Below, piece after piece: positions 1-10,505 of a DNA stretch of 64,000 nucleotides (positions are counted from its first letter, which is position 1; each line of letters opens with the position of its first letter). This stretch comes from Hemicordylus capensis (taxonomy: Eukaryota > Chordata > Lepidosauria > Squamata > Cordylidae). Under the pieces are notes generated by a model, which saw only the letters and a program-made list of their open reading frames with translations, was not told the origin of the DNA and made no database searches. The DNA is taken from contig NC_069661.1 of assembly GCF_027244095.1 (NCBI RefSeq), forward strand, positions 121,771,501 through 121,835,500, read 5' to 3'. Both the position numbers and the translations under genes were made by a program.

Positions 1-1661
1 TTAAAATTCTTCAATAAACAATTAATAACCAAAAAAAGAACAATGGATCTCTTGCATCTGCCTTAGATGTACCTTGAATGGAGTTTGTGAAAGACATGGC
101 CAATGAAAGAAGGACACATTGTGTCCCCTCTCTCCCGCAATATTAGGAAGTATTAGGAAATATGTAGTGGCTAAACAACCCTCCCTTATGCCAGAAGCTG
201 TAGCAGTGTCTACATTATTAGGCAAATATATAGGCTGCAGAAAGGCAGATGAAGTATTGCTTGTGCACCATAACATTGAATGTCTGAAGTGCTGAGTCAG
301 TGCGCCATCTGAAAACAACAGCTGTGCTGATGAGCTATAAGGACACAGATGTAAGAGGATTGAAAAGAGATTTGCTAACCTTGAATGTCATTTAGCCTCC
401 TCCCTGATTTATTCACAACCCTGGAAAAGAGAGTGTGAGAGAAGTAAAAGATGAACAGACAGGTGAAGAGTTAAATCATTATTTCCACTCTAGCAATGAA
501 TGTTTGATGCAAAGTGGAGATTCTAATCTGTGCCCATGATTATTACTAAAGAACTTAGTCTGAGCGTGTGTTTGTGTGAGTGTGAGTGACAGGGAGAGGG
601 GGAGAGAGAGAGGTCACGCCTGTGGTCACTCGAACTCACAGTAAGCCCACAGTAAAGCCTGCTGACTGGAAAGGCTCACTGAGGAAGTAAGTCTGTGTCT
701 GGGCTGTACCACTTCAGACTCACATGCTGAATCCTTAATAACTATCATTGGTGTGATTGATTTATATCCCACTCTATGCCACAGATTCAGAGCAACTTAT
801 AGCATTTTTTAAATAGCCCTGTGCCCAAGGTGCTCTTAATAATGCCCTCCACATACAAATTAGTATATCAGGAATAGGGCTAGGCAAAGATCTTTCTCCC
901 TAGCTCACATACACAACACACGGACACACAGTCGGTCATGTGAACTGCCTGGAATGTGAAGTGGTACATTCCGCTCACATGTTCTCCACCTGAGTGAGAG
1001 CTCTCCCAAATCATCTCCCCTTTTCCCTGCGTCGTCAGTTCCCAGGCAGAAGAGTCAGTCCAAGCAAAGAAGGGTGAAAACCTGAAGGGAGCAAAACGGA
1101 GCTCCATACTTGCACCTTATGGGTGGAGGTAGGAAGTGACTACCAAAACAAAGTCCCCCCTCCAATCCTCATAGAAATTCACATACACAGCTGTTGTGAC
1201 TGCTGCCTGCCTGACAAGTGATGGCATAGCTACTCTTTCTGTCATATGATAAGTTGTGCTGTTCCCATCCTCATACCTGTGTGATGAAGCAACTCTTTCC
1301 CTTCTCCATCTAAAAACTAGAAGGGGAAGCAAATGCAGATAAGGGGACAAATTACCCCACATTTATCTCCAAGTCTGACCCTAACAGTGCCAGGGCTGGC
1401 AAAGAAATCAGGCAAAAGAGGTGCTCCCTCTGAAAGGAGCTGGCCTTTGATTCCCATGCAACTGTTGTTATCGTGCAGATAGTATTAGAGGCTTTCCCCC
1501 ATGATGGGTTAGAACCAGTGGGTGACAAGACAGCTGGTTTCCCCCCACCTTGACTCCAAAGCCGTTTCAGAGGCTTTTGCTGGTCCAACCACCCAAGAAC
1601 TACATTCATGTAGTGTACTGCTCTTTGCTGCCAAGAATTTCCCCTGGCATCTTGAAGACAG
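1..1661. other. Intergenic, no gene recognised
   Basis: No exon-like or conserved coding segment was recognised on either strand. The short open frames here have no recognisable family content. A weak LINE 3'-tail-like stretch lies near 755-815 in minus orientation, but it is too degraded to classify. Confidence 0.5.
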
Positions 1662-2763
1662 AAGGCTATTCTCACGAGCAGCCTAACCCAAGCTAGGGTA
1701 GCCCAGCCTGGGTTAGGCTGTACAAGTGGAACGCCAGGATTGTGGCTGCTGCCCCACCTAACCCACTTTTTTACCCTGGTCTTTAGCCAGGGTTATGGGA
1801 GCAAGCATGCTCTTGACCTTGCGTGTGTGCACGCAGCCCAAGCACACACTAAGGTTGTGCAGATGACCATTAGCTGGGTTAGAAGTGCACTTGCGGCCTT
1901 AACCCTGCCTAAAGGCTGGAGTGAAAAGGTGGGTTAGGCAGGGGGCAGTGCCAGGATCTGCCTTGATTCTGGCACTCCACACAAGCAGCCTAATCTAGGC
2001 TGGCATGCAGCCTGGGCACACATGAAGGTCATGACCACAACCATTAGCTGTGGGTTAGGAGGGCATGGGGGGAAGGTAAGATTGAGCTTGAAATTGAGGA
2101 GAGCTGGTCTGGTGGTAGCAAGCATGACTTGTCCTCTTAGCTAAGCAGGGTCCACCTTGGTTGCATATGAAAGGGAGACTAGAAGTGTGAGCACTGAAAG
2201 ATATTCCCCACAGGGGATGGAGCCACTCTGGGAAGAGAAGAAGGTCTGGCATCTCCAAGATAGGGCAGAGTGATATTTCTGCCTGCAACCTTGGAGAAGC
2301 TGCTGCCAGTCTATGTAGACAATACTGAGCTAGATGGACCAATGGTCTGACTCAGTATATGGCAGCTTCCTATGCTCCTATGATCTCCCAGACAAGCTCG
2401 CTCCATGTGTGGGACGTGCTGCTCGCACACCCAATGATCCATGTTGCTCTCGGCAACACAGATCTCTGGAGTCCCAGCCTCCAGGAATCCCAAAATGCAC
2501 TGCACAAGCAGCACAGTGCACTGGGGGATTTCCCCATGAGTCGGGGACTCTAGGCACCCAATTCTGTGTGTGCTAGGGTTGCATGCAGCCTGAGCACACA
2601 CAAGACCCCAGTTAAGGGTGCACTCACAGCATTAATCCTGGCTAAAGGCAGTCTAGGTGGGGTGGCAGCCCTGGGATCTGCCTTGATCCCGACATTCCAC
2701 ACAAGCAGCTAACCCAGGCTGAGCTACTCTAGCCTGGGTCAGGCTGTTTGTGAGAATAGCCTT
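1662..2763. mobile_element. Foldback DNA element with terminal inverted repeats
   Basis: The left end AAGGCTATTCTCAC (from 1662) is matched in reverse by GTGAGAATAGCCTT ending at 2763, and the next 30 bases (AGCCTAACCC type) also pair. The interior repeats modules built around 'ggttaggc', 'gcatgcagcctgggcac' and 'ctgccttgat'. A 5S-headed SINE (2104-2390) sits inside. No clean target duplication was found, so the superfamily is open; hAT-like is a guess from the related elements at 4525 and 40115. No transposase frame is visible. Confidence 0.6.
2104..2390 (+). repeat. SINE with 5S-rRNA-like head
   Basis: Positions 2130-2175 resemble the internal promoter region of 5S rRNA ('tagctaagcagggt', then 'ttgcatatgaaagggagac', compare 'cttggatgggagac' in 5S). 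The body ends with the tail 'ctgactcagtatatggcagc' and 'ttcctatg'. The same body and tail recur at 24606-24787 and 36727-36897, which shows a dispersed family. 5S-headed SINEs are known in squamates. It is a SINE and not a 5S gene: the head is diverged and fused to unrelated sequence. Confidence 0.75.
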
Positions 2764-2958
2764 ACAGAATCAGGCACCTAGAGTGCCGACTCACAGGGGA
2801 ATCCCCCAATGCAGTGCACTGCTTACACTGTGCATTTTGTGATTCCTGGAGGCTGGGACTCCAGAGATCTGCACTGAGGCTGCCGGGAGTAGCACAGATT
2901 GTGTGGGTGCTCAAGCAGTGAACCCCACACATGGAGCAAGCTCATCTGGGGGGGCAGT
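2391..2958. mobile_element. Inverted pair of ~160-bp arms around a foldback fragment
   Basis: The segment around 2391-2552 (containing 'ctctggagtcccagcctcc') is repeated in reverse complement at 2771-2955 (containing 'ggaggctgggactccagag'). The arms differ by scattered substitutions. Between them lies the right-hand part of the 1662-2763 element. Either one foldback element has inserted into another, or an arm was duplicated in inverted orientation. Confidence 0.55.
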
Positions 2959-3869
2959 TAAGCTTGAACCTGCCTTCCCCCTGTGCCCCCCCCCGCCAAC
3001 TAATGGTCATGTGCACGACCTTAATATGTATGCACAACCCTTAGTCTGTAACATCAGCCCCCTATTTTTGGCAGGGGGGTGTCTTTACCCTCACCAACCA
3101 TGCACCATCAGTTCCTCACATCTGCACACCCAGAAGGAAGACTATAAATAGATGCTATCACTTATGGCAGTTTAAGAGTCCACAAGGAGGTCGTGTCATA
3201 TTCTGAGAGGATATAATTAAGAACCAATCCCACTCCACTTTGCTATGTTAAGAGGCAGGGAACGGCTTGATGCTACTCTGAAGTTACTGCTAGATGAATT
3301 ATTCATAATAAATAATTTGTCATAAATGTCATCCATTGTCAGGGAATAACTTTTGAAAAGGATAGCACTGGGGTCCAAGAGCATACCCATTTTAAAAGGA
3401 AGGCTTGCAGAACAATCCTGACCTCAGTCTGCCTATGTTCTGTGAGCAGGATCGTGCCTAGATTCCCTCCCTAGATCTGGTGGAGCCCAAAGTCAACATA
3501 GGGAATCTGTGCACCACCATTTGACACCAGGGACATGTGCCACATCCAGAACCCTGAAGCACTGCCAGCATAAGGGGCAGAAAGTGGGCAGATCAAGGGC
3601 TTTGTGAGAGAAGAGCAGCGCCTAGTCAGAAGGCATTGCTCACTTGGGGCTCATCTCATCTCTTGTTATGGCACACTGTTGTACCTACAAAAAACATTAT
3701 GTTCTTTTAACACACTCCAATTGAAGCCAGTGGAAAAATGATTACCTCCACTGACTGCCTCTCTGCACCCCACTCCCAGCCATAATAAAGGCTAGGATTC
3801 TGAGTAACTCTGCAGGCGGTCTTGATGACACAGTACCATGAAGACCCTGTTAGGGAACTCTGATCTCAA
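2959..3869. other. Intergenic, no feature recognised
   Basis: Apart from a short C-rich run near 2985 there is no recognisable gene, RNA or repeat structure on either strand. Confidence 0.4.
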
Positions 3870-4060
3870 AATGAGCGTTTAGAATGTTGGACTAGGACCA
3901 GGGTGACCCGTGTTCAAATTCCCATTCAGCCATGGAACTCACTGAGTGACTTTGGGCTTATAAATTACTTTGGCACTTATCTCTCTGTTTAACCAACCTC
4001 ACAGGGTTCTTGTGAGGATAAACATAATCAAGTCCACCGCACTGGGCGCTTTGGAAAAGA
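3870..4060 (+). repeat. MIR-like tRNA-derived SINE
   Basis: The order of parts matches MIR/CORE-type SINEs: a tRNA-like head ('agaatgttggactagga', 'gtgttcaaattccc', a B-box-like string), then 'gagtgactttgggc', then 'cctcacagggttcttgtgag' and 'cactgggcgctttgga'. A minus-strand copy of the same family lies at 60394-60552. The copy is diverged and therefore old. Confidence 0.65.
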
Positions 4061-4524
4061 GGTTGGTCTTCAGGTATCATGCAAGGTGAGGCTATATTTC
4101 TATCCAGGCAAGTTGCTCAGATTCAGGATTGAAGCCTGGAGCAATTGCTATATAGAGCAGGCCAGGCCCCTATTGGTTCCTCATTTCATCTGAACTGAAG
4201 AGCAGCATTACTAGCAATGGACATTATGCAAATTATCAAGCTGGAAATTCTTTCTGCCTGGCAACTCCCTTAGTGGCACAGGGAGCAAGGTGTTTGAGCC
4301 CTGTTGTCAGAATCCCTGGTTTGAGACCCCAGAGACTTACACAAGTCCCCACCAGGAACTCCAGTTCCACTACTACAACTAGTGCTGCAAGGACAGGTAA
4401 GCCTGGGAGAAGGTGCCTGTACTTCAAAGTGAAACTCCAAAACACCCTCCATTTCCTTTCCCAATCCCCAAGCACCCAAAGGGCTGAAGGGCACCCAAGA
4501 ATTCGATGCCACTTTAAGGCTCTT

Positions 4525-5190
4525 CACATGAGCAGTGTGGAGAGCCTCAAGGGGGGGTGTGGGGAGAGCGGACTTGCCTGTTCTCCCCACTAGATGATTG
4601 GCTAGCCCACCCTGGGCTGCTGGATCAGCCGCCCAGACAATTACCAGCTCCATCATGCAGACAGCTGAGGCAACAGGGTTCAGAGGCCTCCCAGCCCCAG
4701 ATGTCCCAGAATGACCCACATGAGTACGCAGGGCATTCTGGGGATTCTCCCAACACTAGGAGGCTATTTGTGAGTTGCTGAGGTGTAGAGTCGCACCGCA
4801 GAGACACACATTCCTTTAACCCCATTTTTGGTCGATCTCATGTCCAAAACCCAGGTTAAGCGGCAGGCCACTTAAGAGGGTTTGCTGCTGGGAGCCGCAC
4901 AGCTCCCGATGGGTCTCACAACCAGTCGAAACCGAGCTGGGCTCCCTTAGCCCAGTTTCGGCTGGTCGTGAGAACTGAGTGTGTGTTTTCCTTTCCCCTG
5001 AAATATGAGGAAATGTATACTGGCTAAGTAACCTCCAACAGACAGTATCCCACACACTGGAGGCCATTGTGTGGGATACTGCCTGTGGGAGGTTACTTAG
5101 GCAGTATACATTTCCTCATATTTCAGGGGAAAGGAAAACACACACTCAATTCTCATGGCCAGCCGAAACTGGGCTAAAGGAGGCCTGTCA
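4525..5190. mobile_element. Foldback MITE ending in a 107-bp-arm hairpin
   Basis: The right part is a near-perfect hairpin: 4949-5055 pairs with 5069-5175 around a 13-bp loop. A second, smaller hairpin (about 4918-4972) overlaps its left base. The left part (about 4615-4660, 'cagacaattaccagct') resembles 40274-40300 ('cagacgattaccggct'), so this is a copy of the family seen at 40115-41110. Ends carry the motif 'attctcatggccagccgaaa', like the 'attctcacgaccag' ends elsewhere. No coding capacity is visible. Confidence 0.65.
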
Positions 5191-5462
5191 TGGGCTAAAT
5201 ACACAGAAAGGAGAGGGCTAATCTGTCTGGGGTAGCTCAGGAGTTCATAGCGGCCATGACAACTATGGGCCTATCCAAAGTGGTCTCTGGACCAACGCAT
5301 ATTGCGGGTCACACGCTTGATTTGGTCTTTTACTCTGATCAGGGTGGTGTTCCATGGGTGGGGACTCCTGTGATTTCCCCATTGTTATGGACGGACCACC
5401 ATCTGGTTAAGGTTGGACTTACAACCACTTCCCTCCTCCGCAGGGGTGAGGGGTGTTGGAAG

Positions 5463-5875
5463 TTAAGGACTTTGTGCTGTCTCTTGTCTCAAAGACAGTG
5501 GAGGACAGACTAGTGAGTCAGAGGGCTAGAGGGTCAAGACATTGGTCATCCCTTCTCTACTGCTCTGACACTATCCCTTTGGAATGTAGATTGCTACTCT
5601 TAAGGACTAACTTCCTTCCTCTCTCTTCTCTTCCTGTTCCTTCTACCTTGCAACATGCAAGCAAGCTCCTCTCCCTGCACCATGTGTGCAGAGAAGATGC
5701 AGAATCCATCTGCATCCAGCTAGATAGATAGCTTAGAGATCCTAACTCCTCACTTTCCTATCTAGAATGGAGTTCTCTAATAAATGCCTTGTATATTGAT
5801 TTGAAACTATGAACTGGCTCCAAGTTACTTTACTCTCAGCATACACACATGCCTACTAAATCCCGCTGTGTTGTG
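5463..5875 (+). mobile_element. Possible solo LTR inside the L2 copy
   Basis: L2 coding similarity stops near 5463 and resumes near 5930. The intervening ~410 bp are unrelated to L2 and carry an AATAAA signal near 5780 followed by about 90 bp, as an R-U5 region would. Exact ends and a target duplication could not be fixed, so the LTR reading is tentative. It could equally be another non-coding insert. Confidence 0.3.
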
Positions 5876-7344
5876 CCTCTGTGCACTCTGCTATAATGAA
5901 AAAGGGTTTCTCTACCAGAGAGAATTCCCAACAAGGGGCCCATTAGAATGGTCTGCCCTAAGGTTATTAGATCCAGTAAGATTCCAAGAAGTCTTGGAGG
6001 GATTCAGTGTTGGCTCTGCCAGTGATCCTATTGATGCCCTGGTTGAGAATTGGAACAACTTGCTCAACAGGGCAGTAGACACAATTGCTCCCAAGCGTCC
6101 ACTCCAACCTGCTTCAAATTTGGCCCCTTGGTATATGGAAGATCTACGGGGGCTGAAGTGGCAAGGCAGGTGACTGGAGTGCAAGTGGAGAAAGATTCAA
6201 CTCAAATCTGACAGATTGTGACATAGAGCATATCTAAAGATCTATGCTCAGGCAATACATGCGGCAAAGAGGAGGTTCTTTTCTGCCCGTATTGCCTCTG
6301 CGAGTTTACGTCCAGCAGAGTTGTTCAGGGTTGTGAGGAGTCTAGTATCTGCTCCCCCTCCCTTGAACCAGAATTTGGACTCTTCATTTACCCGCTGTGA
6401 TGTGTTTAAAGAGTTTTTCACAGATAAAATCTCTCGAATTTGGGCCGACCTAGATAGAGACTCAACAATTAATTTGACGTCTGAGCTGGAGGTGCCCAAC
6501 AACTCCTCTTATGTGATTCAACTGGATCGGTTTCAGTCTGTGACTTCTGAGAATGTGGAAAAGCTGCTTGGAGTGGTGAGGCCAACCTCTTGACCCTTGT
6601 CCAATATGGCTTGTTCGATCTAGCAGGGAGGTTGTTGTAGAAAGCCTGGTAGAAATCATGAATGCTTTTCTGAGGGAGGGCAGGATGCCTCCTTGTCTTA
6701 AGGAGGCAATAATTAGACCTCTTCTAAAGAAGTCTGCATTAGATCCCTCGGAGTTGAGCAATTATAGGCCTGTTTCCAACCTCCCATGGCTGGGCAAGGT
6801 AATTGAGAGGGTGGTGGCCTCTCAGCTCCAGGCGGTCTTGGAGGAAACTGATTATCTAGACCCATTTCAAACTGGTTTTCGGGCAGGCTATGGGGTGGAG
6901 ACTGCCTTGGTCGGCCTTATGGATGATCTCCAATTGGGAATTGACAGAGGAAGTGTGACTCTGTTGGTCCTTTTGGATCTCTCGTTGGCTTTTGATACTA
7001 TCGACTATAGCACAGTTTCTCAACCACCGGTCCCTAGACTGCTGCCGGTCCCCGAAGGGTTGAGTGCCGGTCCCTGACTGGGAGTCAACCCCACCCCCCG
7101 CCACCAAACAACTTCAATCAAGGCACTCACTTCCTCAATTTTGCACATGGCATGGAAGAGGGAGAGGAGGAGTATCATGGAGGCACGGGACCCTGCTTCC
7201 GCCTTGCCTCCATGTGCTGCTGAGATCTTCCTACAGCTATCTTTATCTTTACAACTTCAAACTGTATGCGGCGTGGGGGCATCGAGGAAAAGGTATGACA
7301 GTGGGCGCCACTAGAAGGGCTGCTGGTTCTTGCATGCTCATTAT

Positions 7345-7900
7345 TTGCAGCCAAAGGTTGATTGATTGAAACCCAGCTGCCTGTTGCAGCTGAGGCACCT
7401 TGAGAGGAAACCCAGTTTCCCTCTTGCATCAGTGGGGTGTTGTGGTCCCTCGGCCCCCTGCAACCACATGGTCTGCGGTCCCCTTTGGGACCTCGCCAGG
7501 GGGTGGAACTTGGCTCGGGCTTTACAGAAAGGGAGTGCAAGTGGACCTTCCTCGGGGAGGGGGAGCAAGCACACGTACCAAGGAGGGCTAAGTGGCGGAG
7601 GGGGGCGACGTGGTGTGGGGGAGAGGCAAGAGACCATTTTGTGCATTCATGCAAAAGGGTCATTGGATGAATGGCACTGGAATGAAGTGATCCTGGAGAT
7701 TTGATGCCCAGCGCGGTTCGTGTCCGATCCCAACCGATTTAAAACCAGCTGCCTATTGCGGCCAAGGCACCATGAGAGGGAACGCCATTTCCCTCTTGCG
7801 TTGGTGGGGCATTGTGGTCCCTCGGCCCTGGTCTGCACCGCTGGTGGAAGACGGCAGTCCCCTTTATGACCTCGCCGGGTGGGGGGGACAACCTCTGGCC
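7345..7900 (+). repeat. Imperfect direct duplication within the hAT element
   Basis: About 7360-7520 ('cccagctgcctgttgcagct', 'gagaggaaacccagtttccc', 'gtggtccctcggcc') is repeated with substitutions and small indels at about 7742-7880 ('accagctgcctattgcggcc', 'gagagggaacgccatttccc', 'gtggtccctcggcc'). Offset is roughly 375-380 bp. Confidence 0.7.
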
Positions 7901-8845
7901 GGGATCACACTGCGGTGAGGGCTAAGCAGTGGAGGGAGGGAGGAGGGCTGCCTTGGCTTCCCTCGCAGCTACGCACGGGCAGCATGTGGGACCACGTGAG
8001 CTGCATGGCCCCAAAGGCCGGCTGGTGTTATTGGTGCATACAGGGGAATTGGGAGGGGGCACAGAAGCGTGCGCTGTGAGAGAGAATGGGGGAACACCTG
8101 CTACACTCTGGTGCGCAAGCACAGCGGCAGCAGCTCTTGGACCCAGGCGACCTTCCAAGCGCGGTCCGGTGCACCATTGCCTCGCCCACCCTGAACAGTG
8201 CCTCGTCTCCCCAGTGAGGAAGACGAGCCATCCACCACTACAACACCCCACCCACACCCCACGCCATCTCAGAATTGCCCCCTTAACACCAGGTCCCCAC
8301 CGCTCTTCTTCACGTTTTCTTTCACCATTAAAAAAAAACATTCCCAACACCTGCCATGTAACTGTTTTTAAGGAGTTTTGGAGGAGCTGCACGGGTTTCA
8401 TTAGGTCCGCCTCACAAAGTGCACAATTAAGAGCAGGATCCAGATCAAGCCAGGCGATCATCACCAAGCAGCATTGACACAAATGAGAGATGACTAAGTT
8501 AATTTCAGTGGGTGGTCCTGACTAACGTGGTCTGGATCCGGCCCTGCGACTACACAACTCCGGCTAAAACTCCACCTCCATCAAGAGAGGGTTAAACTGT
8601 AGATTTTGGGCTCTACTGACAACTTGCCCAGCTCTCCTCTCCTCACCTCCTTTTTGCTTTGCTTGACATCCAGCCTGATGAAGAGTTTTGGGGAATTCAA
8701 AAGCTTGCTTGTATGTTGGTTTCGTAGTTTTTGAATTTTTCTAATGGCCCAACATCCCCTCTCCAGTGAGTAATCACAAGCACCCCCACCCCACACATAC
8801 TGAAGACATACTGGAGACATATTTATTCACCCAGGGTTTTAGATT

Positions 8846-8990
8846 CAGGGGTTCTCAACCTTGGGTCCCCAGATGTTGGTGGACTTCAACTCCCATAATC
8901 CCCAGCCATAATGGCCAAATGCCATTGTGGTTGGGGGTTATGGGACTTGAAGTCCACCAACATCTGGGGACCCAAGGTTGAGAACCCCTA
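8846..8990. mobile_element. Palindromic hAT-like MITE
   Basis: The element is an almost complete palindrome. AGGGGTTCTCAACCTTGGG opens the left arm and its reverse complement closes the right arm, with inner segments around 'ccagatgttggtggactt' also pairing. Such 'ggttctcaacc' palindromes are common non-autonomous hAT elements in tetrapods. A clear 8-bp target duplication is not visible. Confidence 0.7.
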
Positions 8991-9044
8991 ATATTCCATG
9001 TTTGCAAAAGATTCCAAATTTAATGATTTTAATGCTTATATTAT

Positions 9045-9094
9045 TTTAATTGTAAACTGCACAGAGATACAAGATTTGGGAAGTATAGAAGTCT

Positions 9095-9148
<54 letters not shown>

Positions 9149-9149
9149 C
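9045..9149 (+). repeat. LINE 3' tail leading into a (GATA)n microsatellite
   Basis: About 9045-9094 resembles the L2 3' end ('taattgtaaactgcacagag' then 'gtatagaagtct'). It runs directly into (GATA)n at 9095-9149. The microsatellite probably grew from the element's short tail repeat. Confidence 0.6.
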
Positions 9150-10505
9150 TTAAACTTGAAACCCCTTTACTAACTGCTGGTCTGGGAAACTGCGCGTGAA
9201 GAATGTAGCGGTCTTTGAAACTCTGCACGAGGAATTTAGCGGTCCTTGACTCCAAAAAAGTTGAGAAACACTGGACTATAGTATCCTTCTGGAATGTCTG
9301 AGGGTGTTGGGGGTGGGAGGCACTGTTTTACAGTGGTTCTGCTCCTACCTCTCGGATAGATTCCAGATGCTGTTGATTGGAGACTGTTGCTCTTCAAAAT
9401 CTGAGCTAAGTATGGTATTCCTCAAGGCTCCATACTTTCTCCAAAGCTTTTTAACATCTACATGAAACCGCTGGGAGAGATCATCAGGGGATTTGGAGCT
9501 GGGTGTTACCAGTATGCTGATGACACCCAGATCTACTTCTCCATGTCAGCTTCTTCAGGAGCTGGCATATCCTCCCTAAATGCCTGCCTGGAAGCAGTAA
9601 TGGGCTGGATGAGGGAGAATAAACTGAAGCTGAATCCAGATAAGATGAAGGTACTTATTGTGCATGGTCAAAACTCTAGAGACAATTTTGATCTACCTGT
9701 TCTAGATGGGGTCACACTTCCCCAAAAGGAACAGGTTTGCAGTCTGGGAGTACTTCTGGATTCACACCTCTCCCTGGTTTCTCAGGTTGAGGCGGCGGCT
9801 AGGGGTGCTTTCTATCCGCTCCGGCTGATATGCCAGCTGCGTCCGTTTCTCGAGATCAATGACCTCAAAACAGTGGTACATTTGTTGGTAATCTCCAGAC
9901 TGGACTTCTGTAATGTGCTCTGCGTTTGGCTGCCTTTGTACGTAGTCCGGAAACTTCAATTGGTTCAGAATGCAGCAGCCAGGTTGGTCTCTGGGTCATC
10001 TCAGAGAGACCACGTTACTCCCTTACTGATGGAGCTACACTGGCTGCCAATAGGTTTCCGGACAAAATACAAAGTGCTAGTTAGCCCTAAACGGCTTAGG
10101 TCCTGGATTTCTAAGACAGCATCTTCTTCACTATGAGCCCCACTGCCCATTGAGGTCATCTGAGGAGGTCCGTCTCCAGTTGCCGCCTGCTCATTTGGTG
10201 GCTGCACAGGGACAGGCCTTCTCGGTCACTGCTCCGAGATTGTGGAATGCGCTCCCTGCTGGGATACAATCCTCCGCATCTCTGGCAAGTTTCAAAAAAC
10301 ACCTGAAAACCCCATCTTCCGCCCAAGCTTTCTCAGCTTCCTTTAAAAAGGGGGGGGGTAATCTCTGGTTTATTTTTAAATTGTTAAATAGTTTTTAAGT
10401 TTTTTGTATATATTTTTAACTGGTTTTATGCTATTGTTAACCGCCCAGAGACGAAAGTTTGGGGTGGTGTACAAATTTGATAAATAAAATAAATAAATAA
10501 TATTA

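Larger units (their letters stand above)
7011..9273. mobile_element. hAT-type DNA transposon copy inserted in the L2 LINE
   Basis: The insert is flanked by a perfect 8-bp direct duplication, GACTATAG, at 7003-7010 and 9274-9281, the size expected for hAT transposition. Its ends are inverted: CACAGTTTCTCAAC on the left and GTTGAGAAACACTG on the right, resembling Charlie-like hAT ends. Removing it joins the L2 frame. No convincing transposase frame is present. The GC-rich interior contains an internal direct duplication, a palindromic MITE (8846-8990) and a LINE tail with a GATA microsatellite (9045-9149). It is a non-autonomous or decayed copy. Confidence 0.85.
5195..10505 (+). mobile_element. 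L2-like LINE, interrupted, 5'-truncated
   Basis: Translated fragments in order show the end of an AP endonuclease (5256-5340, residues SGPTHIAGHTLDLVF), the linker (5940-6170, LLDPVRFQEVLEGF), and reverse transcriptase (6658-7010: LSNYRPVSNLP, FQTGFRAGYG, LVLLDLSLAFDTIDY). After the hAT insertion the frame resumes with YQYADDTQIYFSMS, LNPDKMKVLIVHG, SRLDFCNVL and QLVQNAAARLVSGSS (9462-10136). The 3' end is 'aaccgcccagagacgaaag' followed by an A-rich AAATA tail near 10480-10500. These traits fit the CR1/L2 group, most likely L2. Several frame breaks make it inactive. The YADD catalytic box is present but separated from the upstream RT blocks by the hAT element at 7011-9273. Confidence 0.85.

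Noticed and set aside
2130-2180. 5S rRNA-like segment
   Set aside because: Only about 45 bp resemble 5S, fused to a SINE body that recurs elsewhere. It is not a 5S gene.
7929-8482. Overlapping open frames of ~180 codons on both strands
   Set aside because: They lie in the GC-rich interior of the hAT element, have no transposase motif, and look compositional.
9046-9255. Open frame with repeated YLSI residues
   Set aside because: It translates the (GATA)n tract and is not a gene. The same holds for 13267-13488 and 57532-58074.
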